Positions 1-10,100 of a stretch of DNA of 47,929 nucleotides are shown piece after piece (position 1 is the stretch's first letter; each line of letters opens with the position of its first letter). Position numbers and translations under genes: made by a program. The notes beneath the pieces are model-generated. The model was not told the origin of the DNA and ran no database searches. It saw only the letters and a program-made list of their open reading frames with translations. Location: contig JAIPKB010000019.1 in the NCBI GenBank assembly GCA_021733795.1, positions 1 through 47,929 of the forward strand, read 5' to 3'. Source of the DNA: Akkermansiaceae bacterium. Lineage in GTDB: Bacteria; Verrucomicrobiota; Verrucomicrobiia; Verrucomicrobiales; Akkermansiaceae.

Positions 1-350
1 GCCACCAGAAAATCGGCCCACCCCAGGATCTTCGACCCCGGCTGGAATTTCATCCGGTCCGCCAATGCAGCCGGAATCTGCAGGATCGCCCGCTTGGGCA
101 CCAGCGTCGCCCGGCCACCAAAGCAAACCACGTCGGAGTTCGCCAACAGGTCGCCAGGTTGATTGACTTTCGCCGGGTCCGCGCCGGTTGAGGGCGCCAG
201 CTTCGTCATTGGGTCGTTCTGGGCCACCTTCCGCGACTGCAGCGCCAGTTGGTCATGCGTCACGGCATCCCGCATCGGCAGTTGCTCCTGCGCATTCAGC
301 ATTGGTCCAGCCGCCGCTGCCAACACGATCGTCAGAATTGTCGATTTCAT
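1..350 (-). CDS. Exported protein of unknown function, 3' end outside window
   Basis: Starts at the ATG at 350 and stays open to the window edge, so the C-terminus is missing. About 116 residues are visible. A signal peptide begins MKSTILTIVLAAAAG and probably ends near LNAQ. The mature part is hydrophilic at first and then carries a compact segment around SDVVCFGGRATLVPKRAIL, with no motif I can assign. Its ATG overlaps the stop of the upstream gene as ATGA, which implies translational coupling with the 347-1228 gene. From memory, similar proteins occur in verrucomicrobial genomes beside the next two genes, but no function is known to me. The reading frame and signal peptide make it a firm gene; the role is unknown. 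Confidence 0.75.
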   Translation of the reverse strand, partial: MKSTILTIVLAAAAGPMLNAQEQLPMRDAVTHDQLALQSRKVAQNDPMTKLAPSTGADPAKVNQPGDLLANSDVVCFGGRATLVPKRAILQIPAALADRMKFQPGSKILGWADFLV

Positions 351-1228
351 GATTGGAAGATGGTGGCATCACGCTTTTCATCATCGACGCCACCGGAGGG
401 GTCATCCGCGCCGTTCGGGCCGCCACCTCCACCTCCGGGATTTGACGAGTCCACGCCGTCGAGGTTGTTGCCGTGGCCGTTGTTCGGGTGTTGCTTGCTG
501 AAGGTCACCAGCAACACGCAGTCCTGATAGTCGAAGCAGTTCTCGCTGTGGTTGGTCTGATTGAGTTCCATCAGGATGAGCACGCTCATCGGCCCGACCC
601 GCACCTTGCCGGTTCCGTCCAAATAAGGCCTCAGATACTTGGCGAGGTAGGACTGCTGGTAGAGCGGCAGTGCCGTGGGAATCGTCTGACCATCTGCCAG
701 CGCAATCACCTGCAGATTGGCGCTGCGGGTGGTGTAGAACGGAGTCCAGCTGCCGTTCACCACGTACCTCCCGCCGAAATCAAGGGTGTCTCCTCCCTTC
801 AATTTTTTGATGTAATACCGCGAGGATGGATCGATGTCGGACTGGGTGCCGTAGAACAATTGCTTGTAGGCACTCCCATTCAAACTCACCCGCGCCTCGG
901 CTTGCGGCGGCGGGTCAACGGCCACCGGGTTGCTGGAACAACCGACGATTCCAGTCCCGATCGGTTGCACCGAGACATAGACATCCTCAGTGGGCACCAG
1001 GGTGCCGGGCGGGTTGATGAACGCAACGTCCTTCAATTTGCTCGGATAGACGATGCTCCAGGTCAGCGTCGGCTTGGTGCCGGTCTGGACGATGGTCGGA
1101 AACGCATCTACCGTACCCAAGGGAACAGAGGGAATACGGGTGGCTTGCGCTTGGACGGCGGGAAGTATGCCGATCACGGACACACACATCAGGGCCACCA
1201 TGCCGGTGGCATTTTGTTTCGTTTTCAT
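347..1228 (-). CDS. Exported protein of unknown function with glycine-rich tail
   Basis: About 293 residues from the ATG at 1228; a GTG eight codons upstream (1252) is possible, but the ATG gives a cleaner signal peptide (MKTKQNATGMVALMCVSVIG, cleavage near VQAQA). The mature N-terminal half looks like a beta-sandwich (TKPTLTWSIVYPSKL) and the middle contains an Asn/Cys stretch (NHSENCFDYQDCVLLV) with two cysteines that could pair. The C-terminus is low complexity: a run of six glycines, then DDPSGGVDDEKRDATIFQS. The stop overlaps the start of the next gene (ATGA). I do not recognise a family with a known role. The neighbouring exported proteins on the same strand suggest a shared envelope or surface job. 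Confidence 0.75.
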   Translation of the reverse strand: MKTKQNATGMVALMCVSVIGILPAVQAQATRIPSVPLGTVDAFPTIVQTGTKPTLTWSIVYPSKLKDVAFINPPGTLVPTEDVYVSVQPIGTGIVGCSSNPVAVDPPPQAEARVSLNGSAYKQLFYGTQSDIDPSSRYYIKKLKGGDTLDFGGRYVVNGSWTPFYTTRSANLQVIALADGQTIPTALPLYQQSYLAKYLRPYLDGTGKVRVGPMSVLILMELNQTNHSENCFDYQDCVLLVTFSKQHPNNGHGNNLDGVDSSNPGGGGGGPNGADDPSGGVDDEKRDATIFQS

Positions 1229-1253
1229 GTATTTGTATTCTGGGTGTTGCACG

Positions 1254-1308
1254 CCTACCGCCCCCGTAGGGGCTCCGCCGGGATGAGCGGAGCCACCTAC
1301 GGGGTAGG
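1254..1308. repeat. Imperfect palindromic element between two genes
   Basis: Left arm 1254-1278 and right arm 1287-1308 pair over about 22 positions, with a 3-base bulge and one mismatch, around an 8-base loop. The ends are CCTACC and GGTAGG. It lies 26 bases upstream of the gene starting at 1228 and about 95 bases past the stop of the 1401-2204 gene. It could be a REP-like element or a transcription attenuator; there is no T-tract. Confidence 0.6.
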
Positions 1309-1377
1309 TTGGCGCGGGTGAGCAACGGGGTGTGGATACAGGGTTAGGTGTTGAACAGCAATGTCGGGGTGAGGGTA

Positions 1378-1433
1378 GCGGTGGGTGATCCGCAGGAAGG
1401 TCAGGGTGGCGGTGGGTGATCCGCAGGAAGGTC
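1378..1433. repeat. 31-bp tandem duplication at the 3' end of a gene
   Basis: A 25-base unit (1378-1402) recurs exactly at 1409-1433 with a 31-base period. The copy at 1409-1433 encodes the last codons (DLPADHPPPP) of the minus-strand gene ending at 1401; the other copy lies in and past the stop codon. It looks like a recent local slippage duplication. Confidence 0.75.
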
Positions 1434-2204
1434 GGTGGTCCAATCGCGCCAGGGGCCCTTGGGCACCTGACGGTCGTTCAAAAAGCGCCATTGAACCCGC
1501 TCGCCGCTGCGGAACCCAAGGTAGTCCCGCACGGCCGGGCTGAAATCAATCCCCGCAGAACCGTTGCGGTTCGGACGCGGTTGCTCGTTGCCGAAAACAT
1601 ACTGCCAGTGATCCACTTCAAAGGGACCCACATCCTCCCACTGGGCATAGCACACCCGTCCTTCGTAGTGGACTCCCACCCAGCGCCCCTTGCAAACCGA
1701 GATCCCGTCGCCCCGGTAGCTCTCCCAGAACCACGGAATCACCTCGGACGCCTCCGGCCGGTGCACCCCGCCCGGAGCCACATCGTTGTAGGGCAGCGCC
1801 ACATAAAACGGATTGAGTTGGGGAATGAATCCCTCCGGTCCCCACCCCGAGCGGCGATTCGGGTCATCGTATCCGCCGAAGTTGGCCAGCCAATTCTGGT
1901 CCCAGGCGCTTTTGTCGTTGGGCGTCGGGTTGTTCGACGTCGGAGTCTCGCCGACCCAGAACACGGTGCCCACCACGTTGCTCTTCCAAGGGTTTCCGCC
2001 CCGCACCGAATCCTGCGATTGTTCCTGCACCACCCGGGCCACCGCCGGCACTCCGTAGGGGTCGCTCAACGACGGCAGCGCGTCACGCCGCTCGTCCAGA
2101 AAATCCGTGTGCTCGGCGAATAAGCGATCCGACAAGCGCCCGGCTACCGCCGTTCCCATCAGGAAAAGGCAGCTCACGCCGAGTGCTTGGATCGTGGTCT
2201 TCAT
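1401..2204 (-). CDS. Exported protein with possible double-psi beta-barrel (RlpA-like) domain
   Basis: 267 residues with a signal peptide MKTTIQALGVSCLFLMGTAVAG. The C-terminal half contains CYAQWEDVGPFEVDHWQYVF, followed about 14 residues later by GIDFSPAVRDYLGF. This spacing of a GPF segment before 'IDxSxAxxxxLG' resembles the double-psi beta-barrel of RlpA and related lytic transglycosylases, where the same elements form the cleft. The residues are seen; the fold is inferred, and full-length similarity to RlpA is not apparent. From memory, close relatives are verrucomicrobial proteins of unknown role. It is first in a minus-strand series with the 347-1228 and 1-350 genes. The extreme C-terminus is proline-rich and falls in a tandem repeat. 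Confidence 0.75.
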   Translation of the reverse strand: MKTTIQALGVSCLFLMGTAVAGRLSDRLFAEHTDFLDERRDALPSLSDPYGVPAVARVVQEQSQDSVRGGNPWKSNVVGTVFWVGETPTSNNPTPNDKSAWDQNWLANFGGYDDPNRRSGWGPEGFIPQLNPFYVALPYNDVAPGGVHRPEASEVIPWFWESYRGDGISVCKGRWVGVHYEGRVCYAQWEDVGPFEVDHWQYVFGNEQPRPNRNGSAGIDFSPAVRDYLGFRSGERVQWRFLNDRQVPKGPWRDWTTDLPADHPPPP

Positions 2205-2251
2205 CGCTTTGTTTCGCTGACCAAACCTTCAGGCGTGCTTGGTCATGCGCC

Positions 2252-2280
2252 AAATATGGACTTTTCATAAATCTTTACAA
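2252..2280 (-). promoter_or_regulatory. Candidate promoter for the 1401-2204 gene
   Basis: On the minus strand TTGTAA (2280-2275) is followed after 17 bases by ATATTT (2257-2252), about 50 bases before the start codon. It lies in a strongly AT-rich island (2240-2340) unlike the GC-rich surroundings. Inferred from spacing only. Confidence 0.3.
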
Positions 2281-2407
2281 GGAGAATTTTAGCTTTTTTG
2301 ATATTTTTTGAAACAATTACGGCTTTCTTAAACAAATCCAGTTGTTCCAAATCCTCTTCTATCACCCCAAATTGCCAGTAACTGCGGGGATCCCGGGCTC
2401 CCCACCC

Positions 2408-3727
2408 TTACGGCTGCGGGGTCACCGCCAAGCGGTAAAAGTTCCGCGCCGCCCCGGACGGCAGCACCCGCCACCCGTCGGGTTGCACCTCGATCCGCCA
2501 CTCCGGGACTGGCTGCCACCCCGCTAACGCGGTCGATTCCTCCACCGCCACCGTGGCAAACCGCGTGCCTTCGGTCGAAAGCGCGAACCGCAACAGGCCG
2601 TCGTCACCGAAAGTCATCGGATTTCCCGCCATCAGCGGCGGAGACCCCAGCAAATACTCGGCCAAGTTCGGCAAGCCGTCGCCATCCGGGTCCGCCGTGA
2701 AGCCGCCGGCCGGGCCGACCCAGTCGAGATACGGTTGATCCGGGTCGAGGCCGAGCACCTCGCCGAGAATCTCCCGGTTGGTGAGTCGTGGGATGCTGCG
2801 ACCGGTCGCGCGGTTGAGCGCGTCGAGCAGAATGTCCGCCAGCAAGGCCTGCGCCACGGTCGCCGGGTGGAATCCATCCTTGCAGAATACCGCATGCGGC
2901 GGATTCTCCGGATCCGGCGGGATGGCGAACACCGTGCCGTTGAGATGGAATGGCACCTCATCAAACACCCGATCCGTGAGTTGATCCGTCCGCGCCACCG
3001 TGGCTCCACGGGCGGTGGCCATCGCCACCAACTCGGCATTCATCTGGGCCACCCGCGCCCGCGCCACCACCAACCGGGCTGGATCGTTGTATTTGGAAGC
3101 CACCTCCGGCGTGGCCCCGACGTTTGGCACGGTGGCCACAATGATCGGCATCAGCGGTGCCTTGCTACGGATAAAATCGTGGATTTCGGCTAGATTGACC
3201 ACCACCTGGGCCAGCAAGGCCGGTGGCTCAGGGTCGTGAAAAACCCCGGTGTAGTTGGATTTCAAGTCGTTGCCCCCGAGAAAGATCACCACCGCATCCA
3301 CCTCATCCAGATGGCCGACCAGCGCCGTCCGGGTCGACCAGCGCAGCAACACCAACGGGTCGCCGGGAATCAAATCCCACGGTGTCAAGTTAATCACCCC
3401 CAGCCAGTCGGTCGTTCTGAACGAAGGCACCCCGTAGTTGTATTTGTAGCCACCGTTGCGGAGGTCGGGGTAGGAAAGCAGGGCCGAGTTGTAGGATCCC
3501 GGAGAAACCTCGGTGCCGCGGTGGGCGGCGAGAATCTCGATCCAATTTGGGGTGTTGGCTATCAGTGGATTGGAATCCGGCGCGCTAAACGGCACCTCGA
3601 ACACGTATTCCTCGGACATGCTGTCGCCCACCACCAATATCTTCAGCGCCGCCGCGGGCGCCGCATTCATCAGCACCGCCGCCACCAGCCAGACCAGCCA
3701 CCCACCACCTTGTATTGTCCCTCTCAC
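2408..3727 (-). CDS. Secreted SGNH/GDSL-type esterase or lipase
   Basis: 439 residues with an N-terminal signal peptide (cleavage near APAAALK). SGNH-family blocks are in order: block I with the nucleophile (VVGDSMSEE, Ser36), an Asn-containing block (FLGGNDLKSN, Asn153) and block V with the catalytic Asp/His (KDGFHP, Asp284 and His287). These hydrolases deacylate carbohydrate or lipid esters; the substrate cannot be read from the sequence. After the catalytic domain comes a DPDGDGLPNLAEY calcium-type (thrombospondin type 3-like) motif and a C-terminal beta-rich domain common in verrucomicrobial secreted proteins. Transcribed leftwards alone; the 203 bases before the next gene include T-rich stretches. 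Confidence 0.88.
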   Translation of the reverse strand: MRGTIQGGGWLVWLVAAVLMNAAPAAALKILVVGDSMSEEYVFEVPFSAPDSNPLIANTPNWIEILAAHRGTEVSPGSYNSALLSYPDLRNGGYKYNYGVPSFRTTDWLGVINLTPWDLIPGDPLVLLRWSTRTALVGHLDEVDAVVIFLGGNDLKSNYTGVFHDPEPPALLAQVVVNLAEIHDFIRSKAPLMPIIVATVPNVGATPEVASKYNDPARLVVARARVAQMNAELVAMATARGATVARTDQLTDRVFDEVPFHLNGTVFAIPPDPENPPHAVFCKDGFHPATVAQALLADILLDALNRATGRSIPRLTNREILGEVLGLDPDQPYLDWVGPAGGFTADPDGDGLPNLAEYLLGSPPLMAGNPMTFGDDGLLRFALSTEGTRFATVAVEESTALAGWQPVPEWRIEVQPDGWRVLPSGAARNFYRLAVTPQP

Positions 3728-4183
3728 GAGCCAACCCTACCACCCATCCCCCACCCTGGCAACCGGAGGATGGCCGTCTTGGAAGGCAGGCTTCCAGCCT
3801 GCCGAATCCACCTGGAGTTCAGGCAGCAATCCCCAAAATCCCCCGCTACCCGGAGAAGTCACACAGTTGGCGCCCTACGATGGCCCCCTTGCCAGTTTTA
3901 CCGTCTTCGACTCAGGCGCAACGGTGAACGGAATCGGGGCCTGCCCAACCCAGGCAGACGCGACCATCGGTCTGAACCGGCGGTTCTGAAGCTGCGTAAA
4001 ATCTCCGTAAATCCGCCGGATCGGATTTGACCTCCCGCTCCGCGAACCTGATGCTTTGAATCCGTCCGAAAGCCATCCGCCTCGCAGGGAAAATTCCAAG
4101 GATTTCCTCGTTCGCGGGTCATCCCTGGTAGCCCCCCGGACTTCTCCGCCCGCCTCAATCACTGTTAGAACAGGAATCACTCC
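3728..4183. other. Intergenic stretch between divergent genes, with a palindrome
   Basis: 456 bases between the start of the SGNH gene and that of the giant A2M gene, so it must carry both promoters. No convincing coding frame. It contains the perfect palindrome at 3785-3803. A weak AGGA lies about ten bases before the ATG at 4184. Confidence 0.5.
3785..3803. repeat. Short palindromic repeat, 8-bp stem
   Basis: GGCAGGCTTCCAGCCTGCC: arms GGCAGGCT and AGCCTGCC around a TCC loop. The form matches dispersed extragenic palindromes that I recall from verrucomicrobial genomes. Only one copy is seen in this window. Confidence 0.6.
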
Positions 4184-7100
4184 ATGAAACGTACCGCATC
4201 CCTCCGTCTGCTGACTCCTCTTGCCGCGCTGCTCATTGCCGCCGGCCACGTCACCGCCGAACCCACCCTGCTGGCCCGGACCCAGGCGGAAATGCGGGCC
4301 AACCACTTTGCGCAGGCAGTCCAACTCGCCGACCAAGCGATCTCAGCGAAGGACCCGGACTCCGACCACCTGCTATTACTCAAGGCCACCGCCCTGTTCC
4401 AAAGCAAAAAATTTCCCGAGGCGGCCGCCGCCGCCGACTCCCTGGTGAAAGATTTCCCCAAGTCCGATTGGCTCCACAAGGCGGTCTTTCTCAAGGCCCA
4501 GGCACTCATCGAGCAAAAGAAATTCGCCGAAGCCGCCGCCATCTATGAATCCGAGGCCGCCCGCCTGCTCGCCCCGGAACGCAAACAGGCGCTGGTCGGC
4601 GAAATCCTCCGCTTCGCGGAAAAACTCGAAGCCAAACCGGATCCCAACGTCCCGGATGCCCCGCAACCGGATTTCAACAAGGCCTATTCCCTCTACACCA
4701 AGGCCCTCGCCATGGAACTCACCCGCGAGTTCCGCGATGACATCCTCTTCCGCAAGGCCCGCGCCATCCAACAAGCCGGCAACCCTGGGCAGGCGATCAA
4801 GGATCTCCAGGCCTACCTCACCGAATACGACCCGGCATGGACCGGCCCCGCCGGCTCGGGCAACGCCCGCCTGCCACTCCAAAACCCGCCGCCCGCCGGC
4901 CACCACATCGCCTTTGCCCGCTTCCACCTCGCCGAGGCGTTCCATCAGTCCAACCACCCGCACGCCGCCCGCATGGAACTGGAGGACCTGTTGAAAATCG
5001 TCGCCGCCCCCAACCTCAGCCTCACCGCCCTCAACGCCGAACTCCTCACCCCCGACGGCAAGCACCTCGCCGCAGAAATCCGCTGGCTCCAGGTGCAAAC
5101 GTATTTCAAACCCCAACCGCAGATGGCCCAACGCGCCAATGGCATGAGCCAACTGTCCAATATCGGCCAGAACACCATCGCCTTCATCGGCAACACCGGC
5201 GGCCTGCCCACCAACGATGTCCAGCTCTTCGCCCTCGCCAATGGCGACCTCGACCAAGCCCTCAAAACCTGCCGCGACTTTCTAACCCACCACCCGGTCG
5301 GCAGCCGTGCGGTCCGCGTGGCATGGATGATCGCCGAGGCGCTGCAAACCGCCGGCCGCGCCGATGACGCCATCGCCGCCTACCGCGATTTCATCGCCGC
5401 CAAGGGTTTCCAACTGCCCGACGGCGACGCCGCCACCGCCATCGAAGAAGAACTCCGTGCCGCCCCCGCCACCCATCTGGCGAATCTGCAAATGCGCGCG
5501 CTCTACCGCATCGGCCGGATTCAGGGCCAACAACGGAAATACCAAGAGGCCATCGCCACCTGGCAAACTTATATCAAGGACCACCCCAACGGCTCCGAGT
5601 GGTCGGATTGCCAGAACTCGATCATCGAAACCGAATTCCAGATGGGCCTTGATGCCCTCACCAACAATCAGGAGGATGCCGCCATGCAGCGGTTCGAGAC
5701 CTTCCTGCGCGCCCACCCGCTCGACGAACGCGCCCCGCGCATCCTCTACATCTTCGGCGCCATCCACCAGGCCCGCGCGCTCGCCGCCAAAGACGCGAAG
5801 GCTCCCCAGGACACCATCTCCGCCCACTACCGCAAGGCGATCGACGAATGGGCCAAACTGGTCAGCAAATACCCCGAAAGCGCCGAAGCCCGTGCCGCCA
5901 TGCTCAAGAGCGGCATGTTGCTGGAAGAGAAACTCGGTGAATATGACAAGGCACTCAAACTCTACCAAAAGCTTGCCGCCGAGCACGGCGAGCCCAAGGC
6001 CGCCGCCGCCGTCGCCCGCCTCACTGAAAAGTCCCTCACCCTCTCCGCGGAGCGCGTGTTCCGCACCAACGAGAACCCATTCATCAAACTCAACACCCGC
6101 AACATCGAACAATGCGAGGTCCGCGTCTATCGGATCGACCTCCAGGCGTACTTCCGCAAAATGCACGGCATCTCCGGCGTCGAGGCGCTCGATGTCTCGC
6201 TCATCCAACCGGACAAAACCTGGACCTACAAACCGCAGGACTACCGCAAATACCAACCCCTCGAACAAAATGTGGAAATCCCCTTCCCCGGCAACCAAGC
6301 CGGTGCCTGCGTGGTCACCATCGGCGACGACGATTGGGAATCCACCGTGCTCGTGCTGCGGTCGGATCTGGAACTCATCGTCAAGTCCAGCCGCCGCGAG
6401 GTGCTCGCATTCGTCCAAAACATGCTCACCGGCCAGCCCGCCGCAGACGTTGAACTGCTGGTGAGCGACGGCAAGGGCGTGGCCGCCACCGGCAAAACCG
6501 GTAAGGACGGCGTGTTCAAGACCACGCTCGACGCCCTCAAGGACCTGACCGACGTGCGGGTCTTCGCCCTGAAATCCGGCCACGCCACCTCCTACAACCT
6601 CCCCCTTGCCGGCCTGCAACTGTCCTCCGGCCTCACCGCGAAAGGCTTCCTCTACACCGACCACCCCGCCTATCTGCCCGGCGAAACCGTGTCGATGCGC
6701 GGCGTGCTGCGCGACGTCAAGGACGGCTCCTACGCGATCCCGGCCGATGGCGCGTTCAAGATTTCGTTCACCGATCCCCAGGGCCGGCTCCTTTCCGAGC
6801 AAGCGGTCAAGCTCAGCCCCTTCGGCACCTTCGACGCCACCCTGGAACTGCCCGCCGCAGCCGCACTGGGCGACTACACCATGACCGCCTGGCAGGATCG
6901 CAAGGACAAGACGCCGCTGCGCTTCCAGGGCACCTTCACCGTGCGCGAGTTCAAACTGGAGAAAATCAAACTCACCCTCGAGACCCCGCGCCGGGTGCTG
7001 TTCCGCGGCGAGAAACTCGAAGCCACCTTCCAGGCGGCCTACTACTGGGGTGAACCGCTCGCCAACCGCGAACTGCGCTGCATCCTGCCCGACCGCCGCA

Positions 7101-10100
7101 TCGAACGCCTCACCACCGATGCCGAGGGCAAGGCCAAACTCTCGTTCGACACCACCGGCATGACCCCCGGCAGCCAACTCACTCTAACCGCCTCACTCGA
7201 CGGCGAAAACGTCACCCTGACCGAATCATTCACCCTCGCCCGCCTCGGGTTCAGCATCGCCGCCGAACCCAGCCAACCGGTGGTCATCGCCGGCGAACCG
7301 TTCGATCTGTCACTGGAAACCACCGCCGCCGATGGCCAACCCACCGGTGAAACCCTCAAGCTCGCGGTGCTGCGGATGGAACAGGCCAAGACCCACCGCA
7401 TCCTCGGCTTGCTGCCCTGGCCGCAACCCGGTGCCCCGCCGTCCGCCGAAGTCAGCGAAGCCGACCTCGACGCCAAAACCGACCCCGCCACCGGCAAAAC
7501 CACCATCCCGCTGACACTCGCCAAGGGCGGCATCTATCATCTCCGCGTCACCGGCACCGACCGCTTCGGTCAGCCGATTTCCACCACCACCAGCGTCGAG
7601 GTGTCCGACCTCACCGATTCCAACAAACTCCGCCTGTTTGCGGATTCCTCCATGCTCAAGGTCGGGCAGGACGCCAAGGTGCGGCTCCATTCCCGCCTCA
7701 CCAAGGGCCTGGCTCTGCTCACCTATGAAGGCGAAACCATCCTCCGCTATCAAATCGTCAACCTCCATCAGGACTTCAACGACCTCGCTTTCGAGGTGGG
7801 CCACGATTTGTTCCCGAACTTCCGGCTCGCCGTGGCCGCCATCGACGGCCGCGACCTGCGCGCCACCGCCAAAGAGTTCACTGTCGAGCGTGAATTGAAA
7901 GTGGTTATCAAACCGTTGAAGGAGGCATTCCTCCCCGGCGAGGACGGCAAGGTGGAACTCACCGTGACCGACCAAACCGGCCAACCGGTCGCCGCCGAAC
8001 TGAGCCTCGCGCTGGTCAACGAGGCGCTCTATGCCGTCTGCCCGGACACCACCACGCCGATCCTCGAGTTCTCCCAAAAAGACGCCCCCCGCCACGCCGA
8101 GTTTCATCTGGGAGGCACCTGTGGCTTCGCCTACCCCGGCACCACCCGCCCCGTGGCCAAGGCGCTAACCGATGAAAAGAGCCGGTTGCAAAGAGCCGGT
8201 GCAGAAAAACAACTGCTCGAGTTGGCCGCCCAAAACATGTCCCGCCGCCTCGCCGAGGCCCAGCCTGCCGCTGCCTTTGCCAATGGAGCGCTCGATGCCG
8301 GTGGGTTAGTGGGCCAGGATGAGATGAAGATGAATGCCGACGCCCCGAGAGAATCCAACGGCCGCATCGAAAGCTCGCCAAAGGCACGCAACGGAGAATC
8401 CAATTTTAGCGGCATGGCCCTTGACGCCGCCAGCTCCGGCATCGCCTCCCGCCGTGAAGTCCGGGGCGAAGGCCGCTGGTTGCCGTCCGTTGTCACCGAC
8501 CCACAGGGCAAGGCCGTGGCCTCGATCAAACTCCCCGAAACCACCACCGCCTGGCGCCTCACCGCTCGCGGCTGCACCGTGGAAACGCTGGTCGGCCAGG
8601 CCACCGCCGCCACCCTCACCCGCAAGGATTTCTTTGTGGAACTGAAACTCCCCGCCTTCCTCCGCGAGGGCGACGAGATCCGCGCCACCGCCCGAGCCCA
8701 CAATCTAACCGACTTCGCCGGCCCGGTGCCGCTCACCTTGCGCATTCGCGACGCCAAGGACCTGACCAAAGTCATCGCCACCCGCGAGGCAAAGACGGAA
8801 ATCAAGGCCAAGGGCGGGGCGGAAGTCGCGTTTGATTCCTTCACCATTCCCGCCGCGCTGGAGCTGGTGTTTGAACTCAGCGGCAACGCCGGCGAACACC
8901 AGGACAAACTCGAACAAACGATCCCCGTCCACCCGTGGGGCCTGCCCTACGCGGCCCACGCCGGCGGCATCGCCAATACCGATACCGCCGCCGTCATGCG
9001 CCTGCCGGACGGCCGCGCCTATGACTCGCTGTGGATGACCGTGGCCGTGGGCCCGGATGTCCGGACCGCCGTGCTCGACATGGCGCTGCGCAGCTTCGGT
9101 CCCTCCCGCGATATGGCCCGCCTGATGCCCCCGGTGTGGGGCGAACATCCCGCCAATGACCTGCTGGCCACTGCCGCCGCCCTGGCCTACGCCAACTCCG
9201 GCAACCTTACCGGCACCTATCAGTTCCAACTCGCCGACCGCGGCCGGGCGCTCATCGCCGCCCTCGTTTCCAGCCAGGCAAAGGATGGCTCCTGGAACTC
9301 CGACATCACCGGCGGCTTCACCACCGCCCGCGCATTCTGGGCGCTCACCGCCGCCCGCCAGGCCGGACTCACAGTTCATCAGCCCACCCTCGACCAGGCG
9401 GCCGCCTGTCTAACCAAACAACTCGCCGGCTTCGATGCCAATGACAACGACAGCAAGGCGATCGTTCTTCACGCGCTGTCCTGCGACAAACGCGCCGACT
9501 TCGCCGCCTGCAACCGCCTCTACCGTGACCGCAACACGCTGGGCAACGCCACCCTCGCCTACCTGACCCGCGCGTTCCATCAGATCGACCGCAGGGAAAT
9601 CGCCGCCGAACTCGCCGGCATCCTGGAAGGGAAAATCAAGGATCAACCGGAACTGTTAGAATCCGGCTACAAGATGGCCTGGCTCAACGACGCCCCGGAA
9701 ACCACCGCCCTGGTGTTGTTGGCCCTGGCCGAATCCCGGCCGGAGTCACAACGCGCGGAAACCACTGCTAACGCACTGCTCCAGGCCCGCGGCTGCTTTG
9801 GTTTCCCAACCGGCCGTGCCCGCGGCCCGGCAGTCGCCGCCCTCGCCGCATGGCTCGGCGCCGGTAAGCAACAAGCCACCGACATGGAGATCACCGTACA
9901 TGTCAACGGCCGTGAGGTCGGCCTCATCAAGGCCACCGGCGGCAGCGCCCAAACCTTGTTGGAAATCCCCGGCGACGCGCTCAAGGCGGACAAGACGGTG
10001 GTTGAATTCAAGATGAAGGGCCGCGGACGGTACACCTATGCCGCCACCCTGTTCGGGTTTTCCAAGGACACCAAGGCCACCGGCGATCAGGTGAATCCGG

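Noticed and set aside
5282..7177. A 631-codon minus-strand frame opposite the A2M gene
   Set aside because: Same shadow effect; the plus-strand frame carries clear TPR and MG domains.
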